Origin: Topomyia yanbarensis
Lineage: Eukaryota; Arthropoda; Insecta; Diptera; Culicidae
Reading direction: 5' to 3'
NCBI RefSeq assembly: GCF_030247195.1
Contig: NW_026683365.1
Location: forward strand, 1-64,000
DNA: 64,000 nucleotides
Part shown: in pieces, positions 47,548 through 59,149 of the stretch
How the letters are laid out: every line of letters begins with the position of its first letter
Position numbering within the stretch: the first letter of the stretch is position 1
Translations under genes and position numbers: made by a program
Notes under the pieces: generated by a model
What the model was told of the DNA's origin: nothing
The model's database searches: none
The model's input: the letters and a program-made list of their open reading frames with translations, nothing else

Positions 47548-48149
47548 CAAAGTTTGTCGTTTCAGGTATTTCGGTAGGGCTTATGTTATACCGTTTAAAA
47601 TGTGCCTTAGATAGCATAACAACGAGCGCGAATAATTATAACATAAGAATCAATCGTGTGCGGAGAAAGAAGCCACCCAGGAGTACTCATCACTGAAGCC
47701 CAGGGTCTAATTACACCGGCCTACTCGTGTACGAAAACAAATTATTTGAATGACTATTTCAAATTGTTCGACCGAAAAACTTAATTAGTACAAAAAAGTT
47801 GGACAGTGATAAGTTAATTGTTGTAACCTTACAGCAGTATTAAACAAAACTAATACTAACAGTCATCCATCAACAGAACTAGTTCAAATCCGCTCTAAAA
47901 TATCTAGAACGCAAAATGGAAGTGCACCCAAAACGAATCCTTGAGAGCGGAATTGTTTCTGTTTTTTTCGCTCTCGAACTGTGAGCGAAAAGCTCCCAAA
48001 CGATGCGTTAGTGTTCAACCAACCTCATACTTGTGCAATACAACATCGTACCCCATAGCTACACGCTGTTGGCTCATGCAGTGCAGGGATAACATGAATA
48101 ACACATACCATCGTCTCCATGCTGTCCCATTTGTGATCGCTGCTGCAAT
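47548..48149. other. No gene seen
   Basis: A 110-codon plus ORF (47941-48273) has no domain and runs into the tandem duplication. Confidence 0.45.
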
Positions 48150-48665
48150 GATGCGAAGTTTATATAGCTCATTAGACCAACTACCCTTTATGTGTCGTTA
48201 TGGTCTAAGCCGTAAAGTAGGCGTTTTAGCGAGTAGATGTTTGTCGGTTCCAGTCCTTGATGCTACCCGTTGATCTTTTTTTCTAGTAAGGCTTAGTTCC
48301 CAGCACATACATACAAACGAAGTATTAATAACAGCGGGGAAATATGGTACAAAGCAAAATGCGTCAATGACGATGCTGAAATACCGACGCGGCGGGGGGG
48401 GAGAGGCAAACGATATTATCTCACTCATCATTAGTGTGAAGCTTATATATGCCATTTAATTACTCCGCCAGTATGTCGTCATGGTACGGGTAGTAAAGAG
48501 GTGTTTTTCCTAAACAGAAGTTTTTGTCGGTTCTAATCTGATATCAGAATTTTTTTACTAGAAGTTTCAGGTTACGAGTTATTTATAGCAGCGGAGAAAA
48601 GAATGAAACAAAACAAAATGCAATGCATCAGCAATGATGATGAGATTGCTTGTGGTGCTTGGGTG
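48150..48665. repeat. Two diverged tandem copies of an approximately 285-bp unit
   Basis: Copy 1 (48150-48400) and copy 2 (48436-48665) share in order GAAG(T/C)TTATATA, TGTCGT(T/C)ATGGT, AGATGTTTGTCGGTTC-like, TTTTT.TAGTA-type, AACAGCGG(G/A)... and GAAA words, then a G-rich end. Confidence 0.7.
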
Positions 48666-48731
48666 GGGGAATGTGAGGTGTAGAAGAAAGATACGAAACA
48701 AAAATAGTAACAAAGTTTTTTTGTGTGTGAG

Positions 48732-50313
48732 TAGGGTTCGTCGCGGTGCGGATGTGGGCGGTAAATGGATAGTCCGCACCGCAACCGCAAAAAAATAATA
48801 AAACCGCACCGCTTACCGCAACCGCATTGCATTTACCGTACCGCACCGCGCGGTAATGCGGTAAAAATCATGTATTTTAAAAATTGTGCTCAAAAAACAA
48901 ATATTCATTTGTATATCCATATATAATAAAATGTTATTCTTATTTACACGAAAATTAACTTTGACGGACTCCTAAGAATGTAACATTTATGAAAATATTC
49001 AACTTTGCAAGTTTTATTAAGGGGGTAAGGGTTTTGGCGTAAAAAACACTTTCTCGATTTTTTTAAACTGCATAAAGCGAATTGATCAAAACTTTTGTAC
49101 ATTATAGTGTATCATTTCCATAACATGCTATAATTTTTCATTACAAAAAAATCGACAAACGACTCGGTGACGAAGCTTTCTGTAGAACGTCTCTGGAAAG
49201 ACATGATTTGCGATGTTACCTGCCATTCAAAAACTACTTAACCGATTTCTTTCAAACTTTGTATACAGATTCTATGTAAATGATACCCAACCCCTACGTT
49301 AAGCTTTCGAGATAAATTTACAATCAACGCAAAAACTGTCCAAACTATGCAAAATTTGGCATCTGGGCTAACTTTTACACTTTTCACAATATGAAGGGAG
49401 GCCTTGAGGGAGACTTTGAGAAACACAAAAAAATCGCACTGCTCTACACTAACTTCGAAAGCTTTACTTTCAAAAAGTTAAAAAATACTCCTAACTGAAA
49501 AATATTATTTGTTAATTTGGTAGAAAATATTCCCAGTTGGACGAACAATAGATGCACGCGAAAAAAATTCCTTCAAATTCGTTTGGTTTGATGATGATAA
49601 TTACATTCTTTGGATTGTTTTTAAGTCTTAGTATTAGTAGTTCTTCAAGTTCTCCAAATTAATCAAAATTCACAGTTGAGAAAATGTCATCGAAAATGAT
49701 TCATAATTCGATTGTCAAGAGGAATCGGGAGAAATGATGCATTTTGTAATTGGATTTGACATTACAATTTAACTGTTTTTCAATGATTGGATTTTGCGTT
49801 TTATGTATTTGAAAAGCTTCGTTTGTAAATTTTTTCTTTGAAGTATAAAATAAATAGTTTTCAAAATATGTCGTAAAATAATGGTGCCAAATTATATTGG
49901 ACACAGCCTTTAGATTTTATTTCTTAATAACAGTATGTTTTATGTCAAGTCTATGGAAATTAGAGCAAGTAAATGTTTATCATGTTTCTGTATTATAGGG
50001 TAATAAGTAAAACTCGAACGATCTGACAGAGGGATTTTCCTAATAATGACATTGCTAAGCATTCGTTCAGAAAATAAATCTAGTTGCGTTCTTCTCAAGT
50101 GGTAAAAGTCATAGTTTTAATTCACTTTGTAATGCAGACTGCAGTCTTTATCAATTATTTTTTGAAGCGCGGTTGCGGTAGTACCGCGCGGTAAAAGCCA
50201 TTTCCCGCACCGCATCCGCGGGAAAAAGTGTCTCACCGCACCGCAGTTTTTGCGGTGCGGGTGCGGTAAATACCGCGCGGTTGCGGTAATTACCGCAACC
50301 ACGACGAACCCTA
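48732..50313. mobile_element. Non-autonomous hAT-type element, 1582 bp, with GCGGTGCGG subterminal repeats
   Basis: Perfect 12-bp inverted ends TAGGGTTCGTCG (48732-48743) and CGACGAACCCTA (50302-50313). TGTGTGAG is duplicated at 48724-48731 and 50314-50321 (8 bp, hAT-like). About 130 bp at each end is saturated with GCGGTGCGG, ACCGCAACCGC and ACCGCGCGGTA words in both orientations; the centre is AT-rich. There is no transposase. The first seven bases match the 906-bp element at 6040, so the two probably share a superfamily. A fragment of the TTAA family lies inside (49021-49340). Confidence 0.92.
49021..49340. repeat. TTAA-flanked family fragment nested in the hAT-type element
   Basis: Begins GGGGGTAAGGGTTTTGGCGT after TTAA (49017-49020) and follows 52335-52640 closely (GCGAATTGATC.AAACTTTT, GAACGTCTCT, CCATTCAAAAACTACTT, CCTACGTT). 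The other end of this copy is missing. Confidence 0.75.
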
Positions 50314-50321
50314 TGTGTGAG

Positions 50322-51124
50322 TGTGGGTCATTGTTTGTTTTCGTGAGCGTTGCGCTCATCTTGAATTGTGCGCGAACAGCTCAATGTTCAAAAAGGATTG
50401 CTTTTGGGAATGAGATTGTGAGCCCAAAAACAGAAAATCTGAGCGCGCCGTTTTGGGTGTGTGAATGTGTAATACCTATTTTCAGACAAAACTGTAAGAG
50501 TTTTTATTTTCCACGAAAGGAATCAATTCAATGTTAAGATCAAAGTTGTTTATTGATGTGGGAAACATTCATACAAGGTTTCCATGGGTTGATTTGCTGA
50601 GAAAATATTCCTATTATTAAACGGCGAATTCGCTGTCCGTATCGCATTTCTATATAGAATCTCAGGGAAACATTGGCTGTAATTCTGCATGGAAATAGAC
50701 ACGCATTTGATAAAATTTCAAGCCTTAGTCAAGCAATGCTAGGATGTTTAGTTATAATTAAAATGGCAAAACATCAAAAGCCTGACGTGGTACCAACTTG
50801 CAGTTTTTTAGTTACTCCGAAATGGTCAAAAAATATGTGCACACATTCTTGGAATTTGCTTCTTTTAAATTGCATAGTGTGGCAATGAGCCGTGTCAATG
50901 TCCACCCATATTTCACATTTCTCAATCATTTTAGTAACAGCAGTTTTTGTTGTTGAATAATTTAATGCTGTTGTTTAAGATTGGAAATAAGTCAAAATTA
51001 ACTTAAATTAATATCTGCCAAGAAAGAAGATTTCCACCAAATATGTATCGGCATAAAAGCATGGCTGCTCAAGCCGAGAAATCGGATAAGTTATCCGGCT
51101 TGATCTCGAATATAAGCCTACGTG
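50322..51124. other. No gene seen
   Basis: Nothing identifiable; ORFs of 71-95 codons have no domain. Confidence 0.5.
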
Positions 51125-51126
51125 TA

Positions 51127-51798
51127 CACTCAGGTTTTTTTTACGCGGGGGATACGAGCCGCGTAAATGAAAACCGTGTAAATGAAAACCGCGTAAATTT
51201 CAAAATCCGCGTAAATGAAAACCGCGTAAATTTCAAAATCCGCGTAAATGAAAACCGCGTAAATTTCAAAATCCGCGTAAATGAAAACCGCGTAAATTTC
51301 AAAATCCGCGTAAATGAAAACCGCGTAAATTTCAAAATCCGCGTAAATGAAAACCGCGTAAATTTCAAAATCCGCGTAAATGAAAACCGCGTAAATTTCA
51401 AAATCCGCGTAAATGAAAACCGCGTAAATGAAAACCGCGTAAATTTCAAAATCCGCGTAAATGAAAACCGCGTAAATTTCAAAATCCGCGTAAATGAAAA
51501 CCGCGTAAATTTCAAAATCCGCGTAAATGAAGACCACTTAAATTTAAGAATCCGCGATAAAGGGAACCTCATTGATGGATACCGCGTAAATTCCAAAATC
51601 CGCGTAAATGAAAACCGCGTAAATTTCAAAAACCGCGTAAATGAAAACCGCGTAAATTTCAAAATCCGCGTAAATGAAAACCGCGTAAATTTCAAAATCC
51701 GCGTAGATGAAAACCGCGTAAATTTCAAAATCCGCGTAAAAAAAACCGCGTAAAAAAATACCGCGCAAAAAAAAACCGCGTAAAAAAAAACTTGAGTG
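51127..51798. mobile_element. TA-flanked inverted-repeat element whose interior is a 33-bp tandem array
   Basis: Ends CACTCAGG plus T-run plus ACGCGG (51127-51148) and CCGCGT plus A-run plus CTTGAGTG (51776-51798) are inverted repeats with TA outside both (51125-51126, 51799-51800). Between about 51170 and 51735 lie some 15 copies of a 33-bp unit made of CGCGTAAATGAAAAC and CGCGTAAATTTCAAAATC, with one degenerate stretch (51534-51590). Each half-unit repeats the CGCGTAAA word of the element end. The 236-codon plus ORF is 11-residue periodic (RVNENRVNFKI) and is a by-product of the 33-bp period. No transposase. Confidence 0.85.
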
Positions 51799-51800
51799 TA

Positions 51801-52330
51801 CTGTACATGCTCATACGTTTACGAATGTCTCCTGCAACACCGCCATGTTGATTCCTTGAACAGAGTGACACTTTTCTTCACAATTTTCAATGTATGCATG
51901 CTTGACGTCTCACCCCCAATAAACGCATGTCAATTGTCTGAATTACAGACTAATTTCGTGCTAACTTTTTTTGCGTTTTGACGATTATTGTGCCAGGATT
52001 CTTTGAAGAACAAATTCACAACCACACACCATGTCCTAACATATTTCATCCCCCGGCAAAAGGAACGGTAAATCAAATGAAGATTACTTTTGTTCACATT
52101 TTTGCCAGGGTTGAGGGATGTCATTCACCCAGTTGTTTAGGGAACGTTTCTCATTGTAACAGGTCCATGTTTACATTCTGGTTTTGCATAATGATGCCTT
52201 CGCATCTTATGTTCTTCTCCCACCTAGACATGTGCGCCATTAGGGCATGTTGTCGCCGCCTGTTTTGAAGTACAATACTTTTTACTGGGGTCCCGTTTCA
52301 AAAACTTTTGCTAAGATATTTACCCCATCT
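51801..52330. other. No gene seen
   Basis: Two ORFs of 96 codons (51978-52268, 52247-52537) have no domain; the second enters the repeat at 52331. Confidence 0.45.
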
Positions 52331-52822
52331 TTAAGAGGGGAGGGGGGTAAGGGTTCCAGCGTAAAAAATCAGTTTTTTTGTCAAATTTTTTTAGAAAGAT
52401 GGGTGGAGCGAATTGATCGAAACTTTTGTACATTATACTACATCATTTCAATAACATTCTGTAATTTTTTCATGCAAAAATATCATGAAGAAGCTTTTTA
52501 TGGAACGTCTCTAGAGAAACACGATTTGCGGTGTTAACTGCCATTCAAAAACTACTTGACTGATTTATTTCAAATTTTGCATACACATCCTATGTAAAAA
52601 AACACCTAACCCCTACGTTGAGTTTTTGGGATAATTTTTCAATTAAGGGGGCTTTTTACACATAACATGGCGACATTTTTCTTGAAATACAGCGATTCCT
52701 GCTCCTACTGAAATGATGTAGTATAATGTACAAAAGTTTCGATCAATTCGCTTCATCCATCTTTCTAAAAAAAATTGACAAAAAACTGATTTTTTTACGG
52801 TGAAACCCTTACCCGCTCTTAA
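52331..52822. mobile_element. Foldback-type element with TTAA at both ends, 492 bp
   Basis: Left (TTAAGAGGGG...) and right (...GCTCTTAA) ends are inverted. The arms pair over about 130 bp (GCGAATTGATCGAAACTTTT with its complement at 52729-52752). TTAA at both tips fits a 4-bp TTAA target. Related pieces lie at 14290-14470 and 49021-49340. Confidence 0.82.
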
Positions 52823-52934
52823 TGCGAATAACTTACGTTGTACTGAATTAAATCGCAATATTTTTCTGCTATCTGAACTGGATGGTGCAATAAACGGTAT
52901 ACTCTATAGAATTTCGGCAACGTTGGGTTTTTCG

Positions 52935-53190
52935 CGGGTATGTGTTTTTCTATCCGACCCAACCCGAACCCGATTACTATTTTTGTAAGTTTACCCAAAC
53001 CCGACCCATACCCCAATTTTCAAAAAATACAAAACCCGTACACGTATGAAAAATTAATCCTAACCCGAACCAGACTCGCGCCCGCATTAATAAAATTAAA
53101 ACCCGTACCCGACCCGAACTCAATTTACATTAAAGAAATTCAACTGCACTTGACCCCAAAAAGTACGGGAACCCGGGGCTGCTTGGCAGT
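52935..53190. repeat. Cluster of ACCCGA/CCCGAACC words, probable element end
   Basis: At least ten ACCCGA-, AACCCGAACC- or ACCCGTAC-type words lie in 250 bp of otherwise AT-rich DNA. This resembles the motif-loaded ends of the hAT-type elements at 6040 and 48732, but no inverted partner or target duplication was found. Confidence 0.5.
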
Positions 53191-53257
53191 GTTTTCATTT
53201 TTTGGCTCTTTGATTTAGGTGGATCATGCTTTATCGAAAAATATAACCATTCATGTA

Positions 53258-54524
53258 GGGTAGTTTGGGGAGAGATGCCGCACATTTCTTGAAATCGATC
53301 CTGCATCGAAGTAAACCATTCAATATTTGATAAAATCATTTTAATCAATAGCGACAGGTTTCGAAAATACTGTGAAATGGTTTTTTTTATGGAAAAAAAT
53401 TCATCAAATTTCTATGAACATTTAAAAAAAAGGTTATTGAGGTAGAGATGCCGCATGTGCGGGTGAGATGCCGCACCATGGTCACAAACTGAAAAATGGT
53501 GAACAAAAGTATTTTAGCTATCATTGATGTTTTTGTGATTAGGGCTCTTCAGCTGAGTTTCATGAAGTTTGATTACACCTATAAATCGGCACCTTCATTT
53601 TTCTTAAGGGGGTAATACCATTTCTAGAAACATTTTTTTATTCAACATTTTAAAAATATTTTATTTTTGCAACCTTGTGTAACGGTTAAGTTGGAGTAAC
53701 TTAATTAAGGGCACTGTTTATTTATATGTTTGTACGAGCGATATCTTGGTAGTGGTTCCTTAAAAGCAGTTTTTGGTTGTTTTTTCCAACAATGTATTTA
53801 TATAACTTTGGTTTGTTCTTAAACGATTCATTTTAAAAAGCATCAATTCGTCGAAATTTTCATTTTTATCCCAAAATTAACATCACTACAAATCAATGCG
53901 TTTACTAAAATTAGTGCCTGAAACTTTTAAGAATAAACCGAAGTAACTAATACTTAGATACATATCGCCCGTTCAAATATATAGATAAATAGACTCATAT
54001 TCCTATATGCCACTGTGTTAGGTCCGTTAGTTTGTGAATATACCTTATTAATAATCTAAACCTGACACAAATGATCATTTAATGACATTTCGAGATGAAA
54101 AAATACATTTTAGCTACGTATCCTTCGCCATCGAGTGCGGCATCTCACCCGCAATTTTGATGCGGCATCTCTCCCAATTGTATGGGAGAGATGCCGCACG
54201 ACGACATTTTCCTCTCAAATTATGGATGACCGTGCTCATGATCAGTATGCCTTCTAAAAGATCCCAGCTACTCAACCGATATATGATTTACCAAAAAGAA
54301 ATCAAACAATTTTAAAAAACGAAATTTTAATGTGATACTGAAAAACTTTCGGCAATCCGTGATGCAACTGGACGCACATAATCATTAATAAAAATGTTGT
54401 AAGTTAATAATAAGGGTTATTTTACATCTCCAGTCTTGTAATTCTTCAAAAGACAAACTCACAATATCATAGATGTAGAAAGTGCGGCATCTCTCCTGAC
54501 GCGGTATCTCTCCCGAAATTACCC
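53258..54524. mobile_element. Non-autonomous element, 1267 bp, GAGATGCCGCA motif family, TA flanks
   Basis: Ends GGGTAGTTTGGGGAGAGATG and the inverted partner CTCTCCCGAAATTACCC, with TA at 53256-53257 and 54525-54526. GAGATGCCGCA recurs inside both ends in both orientations (for example 53270, 53452, 53468, then inverted copies at 54136-54205 and 54483). A second copy starts at 62123. No transposase; ORFs of about 70 codons only. Confidence 0.85.
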
Positions 54525-54889
54525 TAATAGATTAACATTCACCGTAAATAACCCAAAATCATTGATTGTGTCCAAAAACCCAGTATCGCCCACAACTTCT
54601 ACATAGTGCTTGTAAGTCTCCAAAAAGTAATGCAACATAACCACATTGACGAATGCATTTCGCAATACTTGAGGTAAAAAACGATAGACAGCGCATTTGT
54701 TTAATACAAACGGAGAAAAGGGACACCGTCAACGTACCGCTGACGCTCACTAGCTCCGGGCTATCATAATATTATATTAGTTTAGCTTTTGGTATAAAGC
54801 TTTCTTCATGTGTTAAAATTTATCTGTATATTTTTTGATTAATTTATATAATCTCTTGTACAGAAAAATCTACATTTCTATTCCTATGT

Positions 54890-54966
54890 GTGATATTAGA
54901 AATCGAACCCAGGGTGAGTTGCGTACAAGGCAATCGATTTACCAACCATGCTATGCCCGGCCCGAC
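54890..54966 (-). repeat. tRNA-derived SINE head
   Basis: Minus strand: an A-box-like TGGTTGGTAAATCG and B-box-like GGTTCGATTTC at tRNA spacing, and an anticodon arm ATTGC-CTTGTAC-GCAAC. The T-stem no longer pairs and the acceptor is lost, so this is a SINE promoter head rather than a tRNA gene. Its body probably continues towards 54560. Confidence 0.65.
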
Positions 54967-54967
54967 A

Positions 54968-55160
54968 ATTAGGTGTCTTCTACAAAGTTGAGAAACAGGC
55001 ATTTTGCAGTAATGTCTTCCGACTATATTGAAATTCTATCTCCCGTCGGTATTGGCGCCATCTACGTGGTCACAGGTGGAACTAAAATTTTCTAACCAAA
55101 ACACAACTCATATTATGTACTTAAATTCTTCTAAATACAATATTCAGCTACAACAGTGCA
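54968..55160. repeat. Partial copy of the foldback element at 10370-11590
   Basis: AGGTGTCTTCTACAAAGTTG, TTTTGCAGTAAT.TCTTCCG-like, TTGGCGCCATCTACGTGGTC and ACTAAAATTTTCTAACCAAA follow the order seen at 11187-11340. The remainder of the element is absent. Confidence 0.8.
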
Positions 55161-56159
55161 GGGTGCGACGTATGTGTGCTATTTGTGTGTTGCGCTGTGA
55201 TAGATTTTGTTTGCTTGTGTGTGCATTTAGTAGGGGTGAAATTATCATGCCAACTTGTCTTCGGCGGTTTGTAGCTACGTAAAGTAATGAGTCTATCGAC
55301 ACACACGTTTCGTATTTTTATTTATGGTTATGGTAGAGCAGTTTCAGTTCGTTTCAAAAAGTTGCGAAGCTAATCTATAGCGATTCTTGCTAGTCAATCC
55401 AATATTAACGCCATCTGACCAGGATTAATTGGTTTCTATTGTTCTCACAGGTTTGCAAGCATTTGTATTTTATATTCAGTGCCAATTTGGACAAGAAAAC
55501 GCTTCCAAGGATTCAAAACATAATCCTGAAAAAGCCTTTGAAGCTTTCTCCCTGGTTTAGGTCGAACGAATTGCACAGACTCGCAATTTTCTACAACAAT
55601 CATTGCAATCATCAATTGCAACGATTAGCTCTCTTTATAGTTTATAAGTAACTTTTTTAAGATTTGATTAGCTCCTTAGTTTACATGACAAGTAGGCTTG
55701 AAACTTCCTACTGCAAAAATTACTTATCAGCGAAAGCATATTAGATCCTAATAATAATTAACCAAATCGGGTAAGCAATAGGGATGAAAAACCACAACTT
55801 GTGGCTGAACAACCTAAATATTGAATTAGAAATGTAATGTAAACTGAACAATATAATCAAATAGAAAATTAAATATAAAATGTTTATAAAATGTCTATAA
55901 TATAGTTTTTGATTTATTATTACGAATGTGGTGTACGGTGCCGTTCTATTTGTTGCTTCATTTCAAATACGTTTTGAAGTATGTTTTTTATATATAAAGA
56001 TTATTCTGCACATACGCTCAGGTTCGATAGTTTGGGCAAAATAATTTCGAGTGAAGTGACAACCTATTGTCACGTTGGAGTGGTTCAGTTTTAGATTCAT
56101 AATTTTAACAGCTCTATAACATAAAACTGAATATTTCCAAATTAGAATTTAAAATTCAT
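55161..56159. other. AT-rich, no gene seen
   Basis: Nothing supported. Confidence 0.5.
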
Positions 56160-56440
56160 GCCACGCCATGTCCTAAGAGTCACTGGGACGGTACCGGTGG
56201 TTGAGTTGTAAGCGTGACCGCCACTCACCTTAGTTGGTCTGGGTTCAATCTAACCCAAGGTCGTTGAAGTTTTTCTGATGTGAATAAATCTGCGCTCACG
56301 CCTTCTTTCGGAATGGAATCAATGCGGCTGGTCCTCGGTTCATGAGTTGACAGGTCTAGTCTAGATAGTGGACTCACCCCTCTGGCATCGGCGATTCGCC
56401 TACGGAAACATGAAGAAGAAGATGACGAGTCAGTTAAGGT
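56160..56440 (+). repeat. tRNA-derived SINE
   Basis: GGTGGTTGAGTTGTAAGCGT (A-box-like) and CTGGGTTCAATC (B-box-like) are spaced as in a tRNA. A GC-richer tRNA-unrelated body follows to about 56440, ending in a GAAGAAGA run. Internal pol III promoter elements are inferred. Confidence 0.6.
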
Positions 56441-58396
56441 GAAGCGATGCCAAAATCACAACAAAGGTTCGGTTATGTTCGGGTTACGTTCAACGTCTGT
56501 GTGCGGTTAAAACGTACTATACCGATAGGAGATCGTATCGTACAAACGTATCGTTCAGCAATCAGCTGATTAATTTTTGTACCTACCACGTGTTTCATTT
56601 GTTTTAAAAGGTTAAAAGGTACAAATTTGCCAAACGAATCAAAATTCCGCGAAGATAATCCATTCATCTACATGTGCTAACATGCTTACATGCAGTGATA
56701 CAATGTCTAAGCAATCTGAGATAAGACATTTAAGTTACAAACGATTTTGTTTTGCGCGCCAGGGAAAAAACCGCTGGAGTTGTGTATAACGTGACGTAGC
56801 ATGTTTTACTGAAGACTATATAGTATCCGGCCCTGAAATGAAACGATAGTTTTGATAGATTAAAAAGGTAAATTTTTTATTGCACTGTGGTAATGTCCTG
56901 GACGCAGCCCTTTAATTTTTGATTAATTGCCAATCCAAATTTATATGATTCCACAACGAGAATCGATCATCTTTAATATCGCAAAAATTCTGAGTAAACA
57001 AAGTGTATATGAACCGCACAAAGAAAATTGTCTTTTATTTGAGAGAAATAATTAAATTTTTACTATTTAAGAACTAAATTAGGGTATTTTACCACCAAAC
57101 CCCTGATATTAGCGAATGAATTAAAGAATAGTTATTTTAGTTGAACTTGCGCTATTAAAGTAAATAAAGTGCAGATTAAAAAACACTCCAAGCGACTACT
57201 TGGAAATTCCGCTGACAATTTACAGAAAAGAAAAACTTAAGTTTATTCTACTTTGTTCCATTTATGTCTTTGGCATTACCCACCCATATTTTTTGTTGTT
57301 GCAGCAACGCTGCACAGTGACAGGAGGCAGACCAAAACCTAAACAAGGTATGCTTAGGTTTTTTTTCTTACGTTTCTTATGTATTGAATAACATATTATC
57401 TATTTTGTGTGACTAGTGAACGAGGATTTGATTTTAATAACATTTTGAATGTCGCTGTGTCAAGCAATTCTAATGATTTTCATATTCGAAATCATAGTTT
57501 CTATGTTTACTTCAAATACATTTTACTCTTTCAATTTTAATCTAATTTGAGCACACTAGTTTAATTTGATTTGACTGGAACTATGATTTATATTTACAGA
57601 AATGTATTCTGTAAATCAGGTGAAACAGCCACTATTAGAATTCTGTGAGAAATCATCACTACTTTTCGAATTTTAAGAGTTTTTTTTTGTTTCTTTTTGC
57701 ACCATTCCGTTTTTACACTTTTACTGGTAAGGTGCTGGTGATTAGTGCTAAATTTCAAGTGATCAGACGTAAACAAACATTATTTAAGATTTAAAGTATT
57801 TTTATCAAATTACTAGATTGTCATTGATACAAATAATCAGTAAAAAAGATCTATCATAAAGGTGACATTATCCCAATAAGAAAGGTTCGATAACACTATG
57901 TGAAAAACGTCTTATTATTATAACGTTTGGAAAGTTAACTCAGCACCACAAAATTGGCTTAAGCAAAAGTAAACAATATCCTCTCAAAATTATTCGGTAA
58001 AGGTTAAGAAAAGTTAAAAGTCTGTTCCTAGTGCGAATGACCCATCGAGGTTAAAGTACCAATGAACAATACAATACAATTAAAAGTCAGTTAAAAAAAA
58101 AAAGAGTTACAATTTCTACTACTGTTTTTAAGACTTCTTCCGATATAAATCTTCTTTTTTTGATATTACGTGATCAACGTTTTTATGAAAGCCTACCATT
58201 CCAATGGCGAAGAAAGATTTAAAAGTTATTAGGTAGCAGCTGAGATATAGCCGATCAAAGTAAGAGTTTTTATATTTTAACTCCCGTGGTATTCCGAGTG
58301 TTAATAGGAAGTTATTGTATTTTTAAGTACCCTACGATCCAAAATATTAGGCTACAAAAATAAATAAATAAAAAGTCTAATATGAGTTTATCACCG
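56441..58396. other. AT-rich; one microexon-like motif, otherwise no gene
   Basis: Apart from the exon-like segment at 57305-57347, no supported feature. Confidence 0.45.
57305..57347 (+). CDS. Candidate 43-nt microexon
   Basis: A strong polypyrimidine-AG (TTTTTTGTTGTTGCAG) precedes, and a GTATGC donor-like site follows at 57348. The open frame reads QRCTVTGGRPKPKQ. C..TGGRP.P is a motif common in immunoglobulin-like domains (Cys of strand B, then GGRPxP), and GRPKPK also resembles an AT-hook. Its frame would not join directly to the 37759-38153 exon without a stop, so if real it belongs to another gene or needs intermediate exons. Low confidence. Confidence 0.25.
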
Positions 58397-59149
58397 CAAA
58401 ATTACCCGAAGGTAGAGTTTTCATCAAATTTGGCCCTATCAAGATTTTGACTCCTGTGCGCCGTACCGCCGCCGCCTAATTGTACCAACGTAACCACCGC
58501 CTGACAAAAATTTCTCGTATTTCGCCGCCTCTCAAAACCCAATCGGCGCACATGTCTACTGCCACCCCCGACCCCTGACAATCTACAAGTGTATGAAGCA
58601 CATTCAACGAAAGACTCACTCCTCTCCAGACGTACATCAGCTTTCGTAGTGATCCAATTACGCACCTTTATGGCAAAGGAAATTTTGTGTATTCATCACT
58701 CGACTCGTCTGCAACACAAGAAGCTGGAACGTAACTTGAATGCCGGATGCCACAAAACAATTTCAACACTACCGTACCCCTACTTTAGCGGTTAGTAGAT
58801 TCTCCGCTCTATAATGCGGGGGGATGGGCAGCACATTTAAAGAGAGCCCTTTTGAAAAGACAAATTTCAGAGAATTGCGGTCACCAAATTGTAAGGCCGC
58901 AAAGTTATGTAAAAGTTTTCCAATATCCCTACCATTTTCGCTTCTTCGCTGAGCAATTAATCAATGCCATAAGTGAGGAGCGGCAACTTATGAGCAAAAT
59001 ATCAATGATTCATGCTTTGAAGAATTTTTATTCAGGCTGGAATTTCATTAAAATAGACCGCCGCACAGTGATCACCTTCCATACAAAAGTCGGACAAAAC
59101 CTCAAAAGTGGCCCGAATTTGATGAAAACTTCACATTAGGGTAATTTTG
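58397..59149. mobile_element. Non-autonomous inverted-repeat element, 753 bp
   Basis: Left CAAAATTACCC...GTTTTCATCAAATTTGG and right CGAATTTGATGAAAAC...GGGTAATTTTG are inverted repeats of about 40 bp. The interior is GC-richer with ORFs of 68-95 codons (58589-58795, 58852-59139) lacking known domains; the second runs into the right repeat. No clear target duplication. Confidence 0.75.

Noticed and set aside
51043..51768. 236-codon ORF with an 11-residue repeat, and minus-strand counterparts
   Set aside because: The 33-bp period of the tandem array keeps all these frames open; the sequence is explained by a TA-flanked repeat element.
51127..51798. CRISPR-like look of regularly spaced direct repeats
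   Set aside because: The whole 33-bp unit is repeated, with no unique spacers, in an insect-type genome.
54890..54966. Functional tRNA gene on the minus strand
   Set aside because: A- and B-box words are present, but the T-stem does not pair and the acceptor stem is lost, fitting a SINE head.
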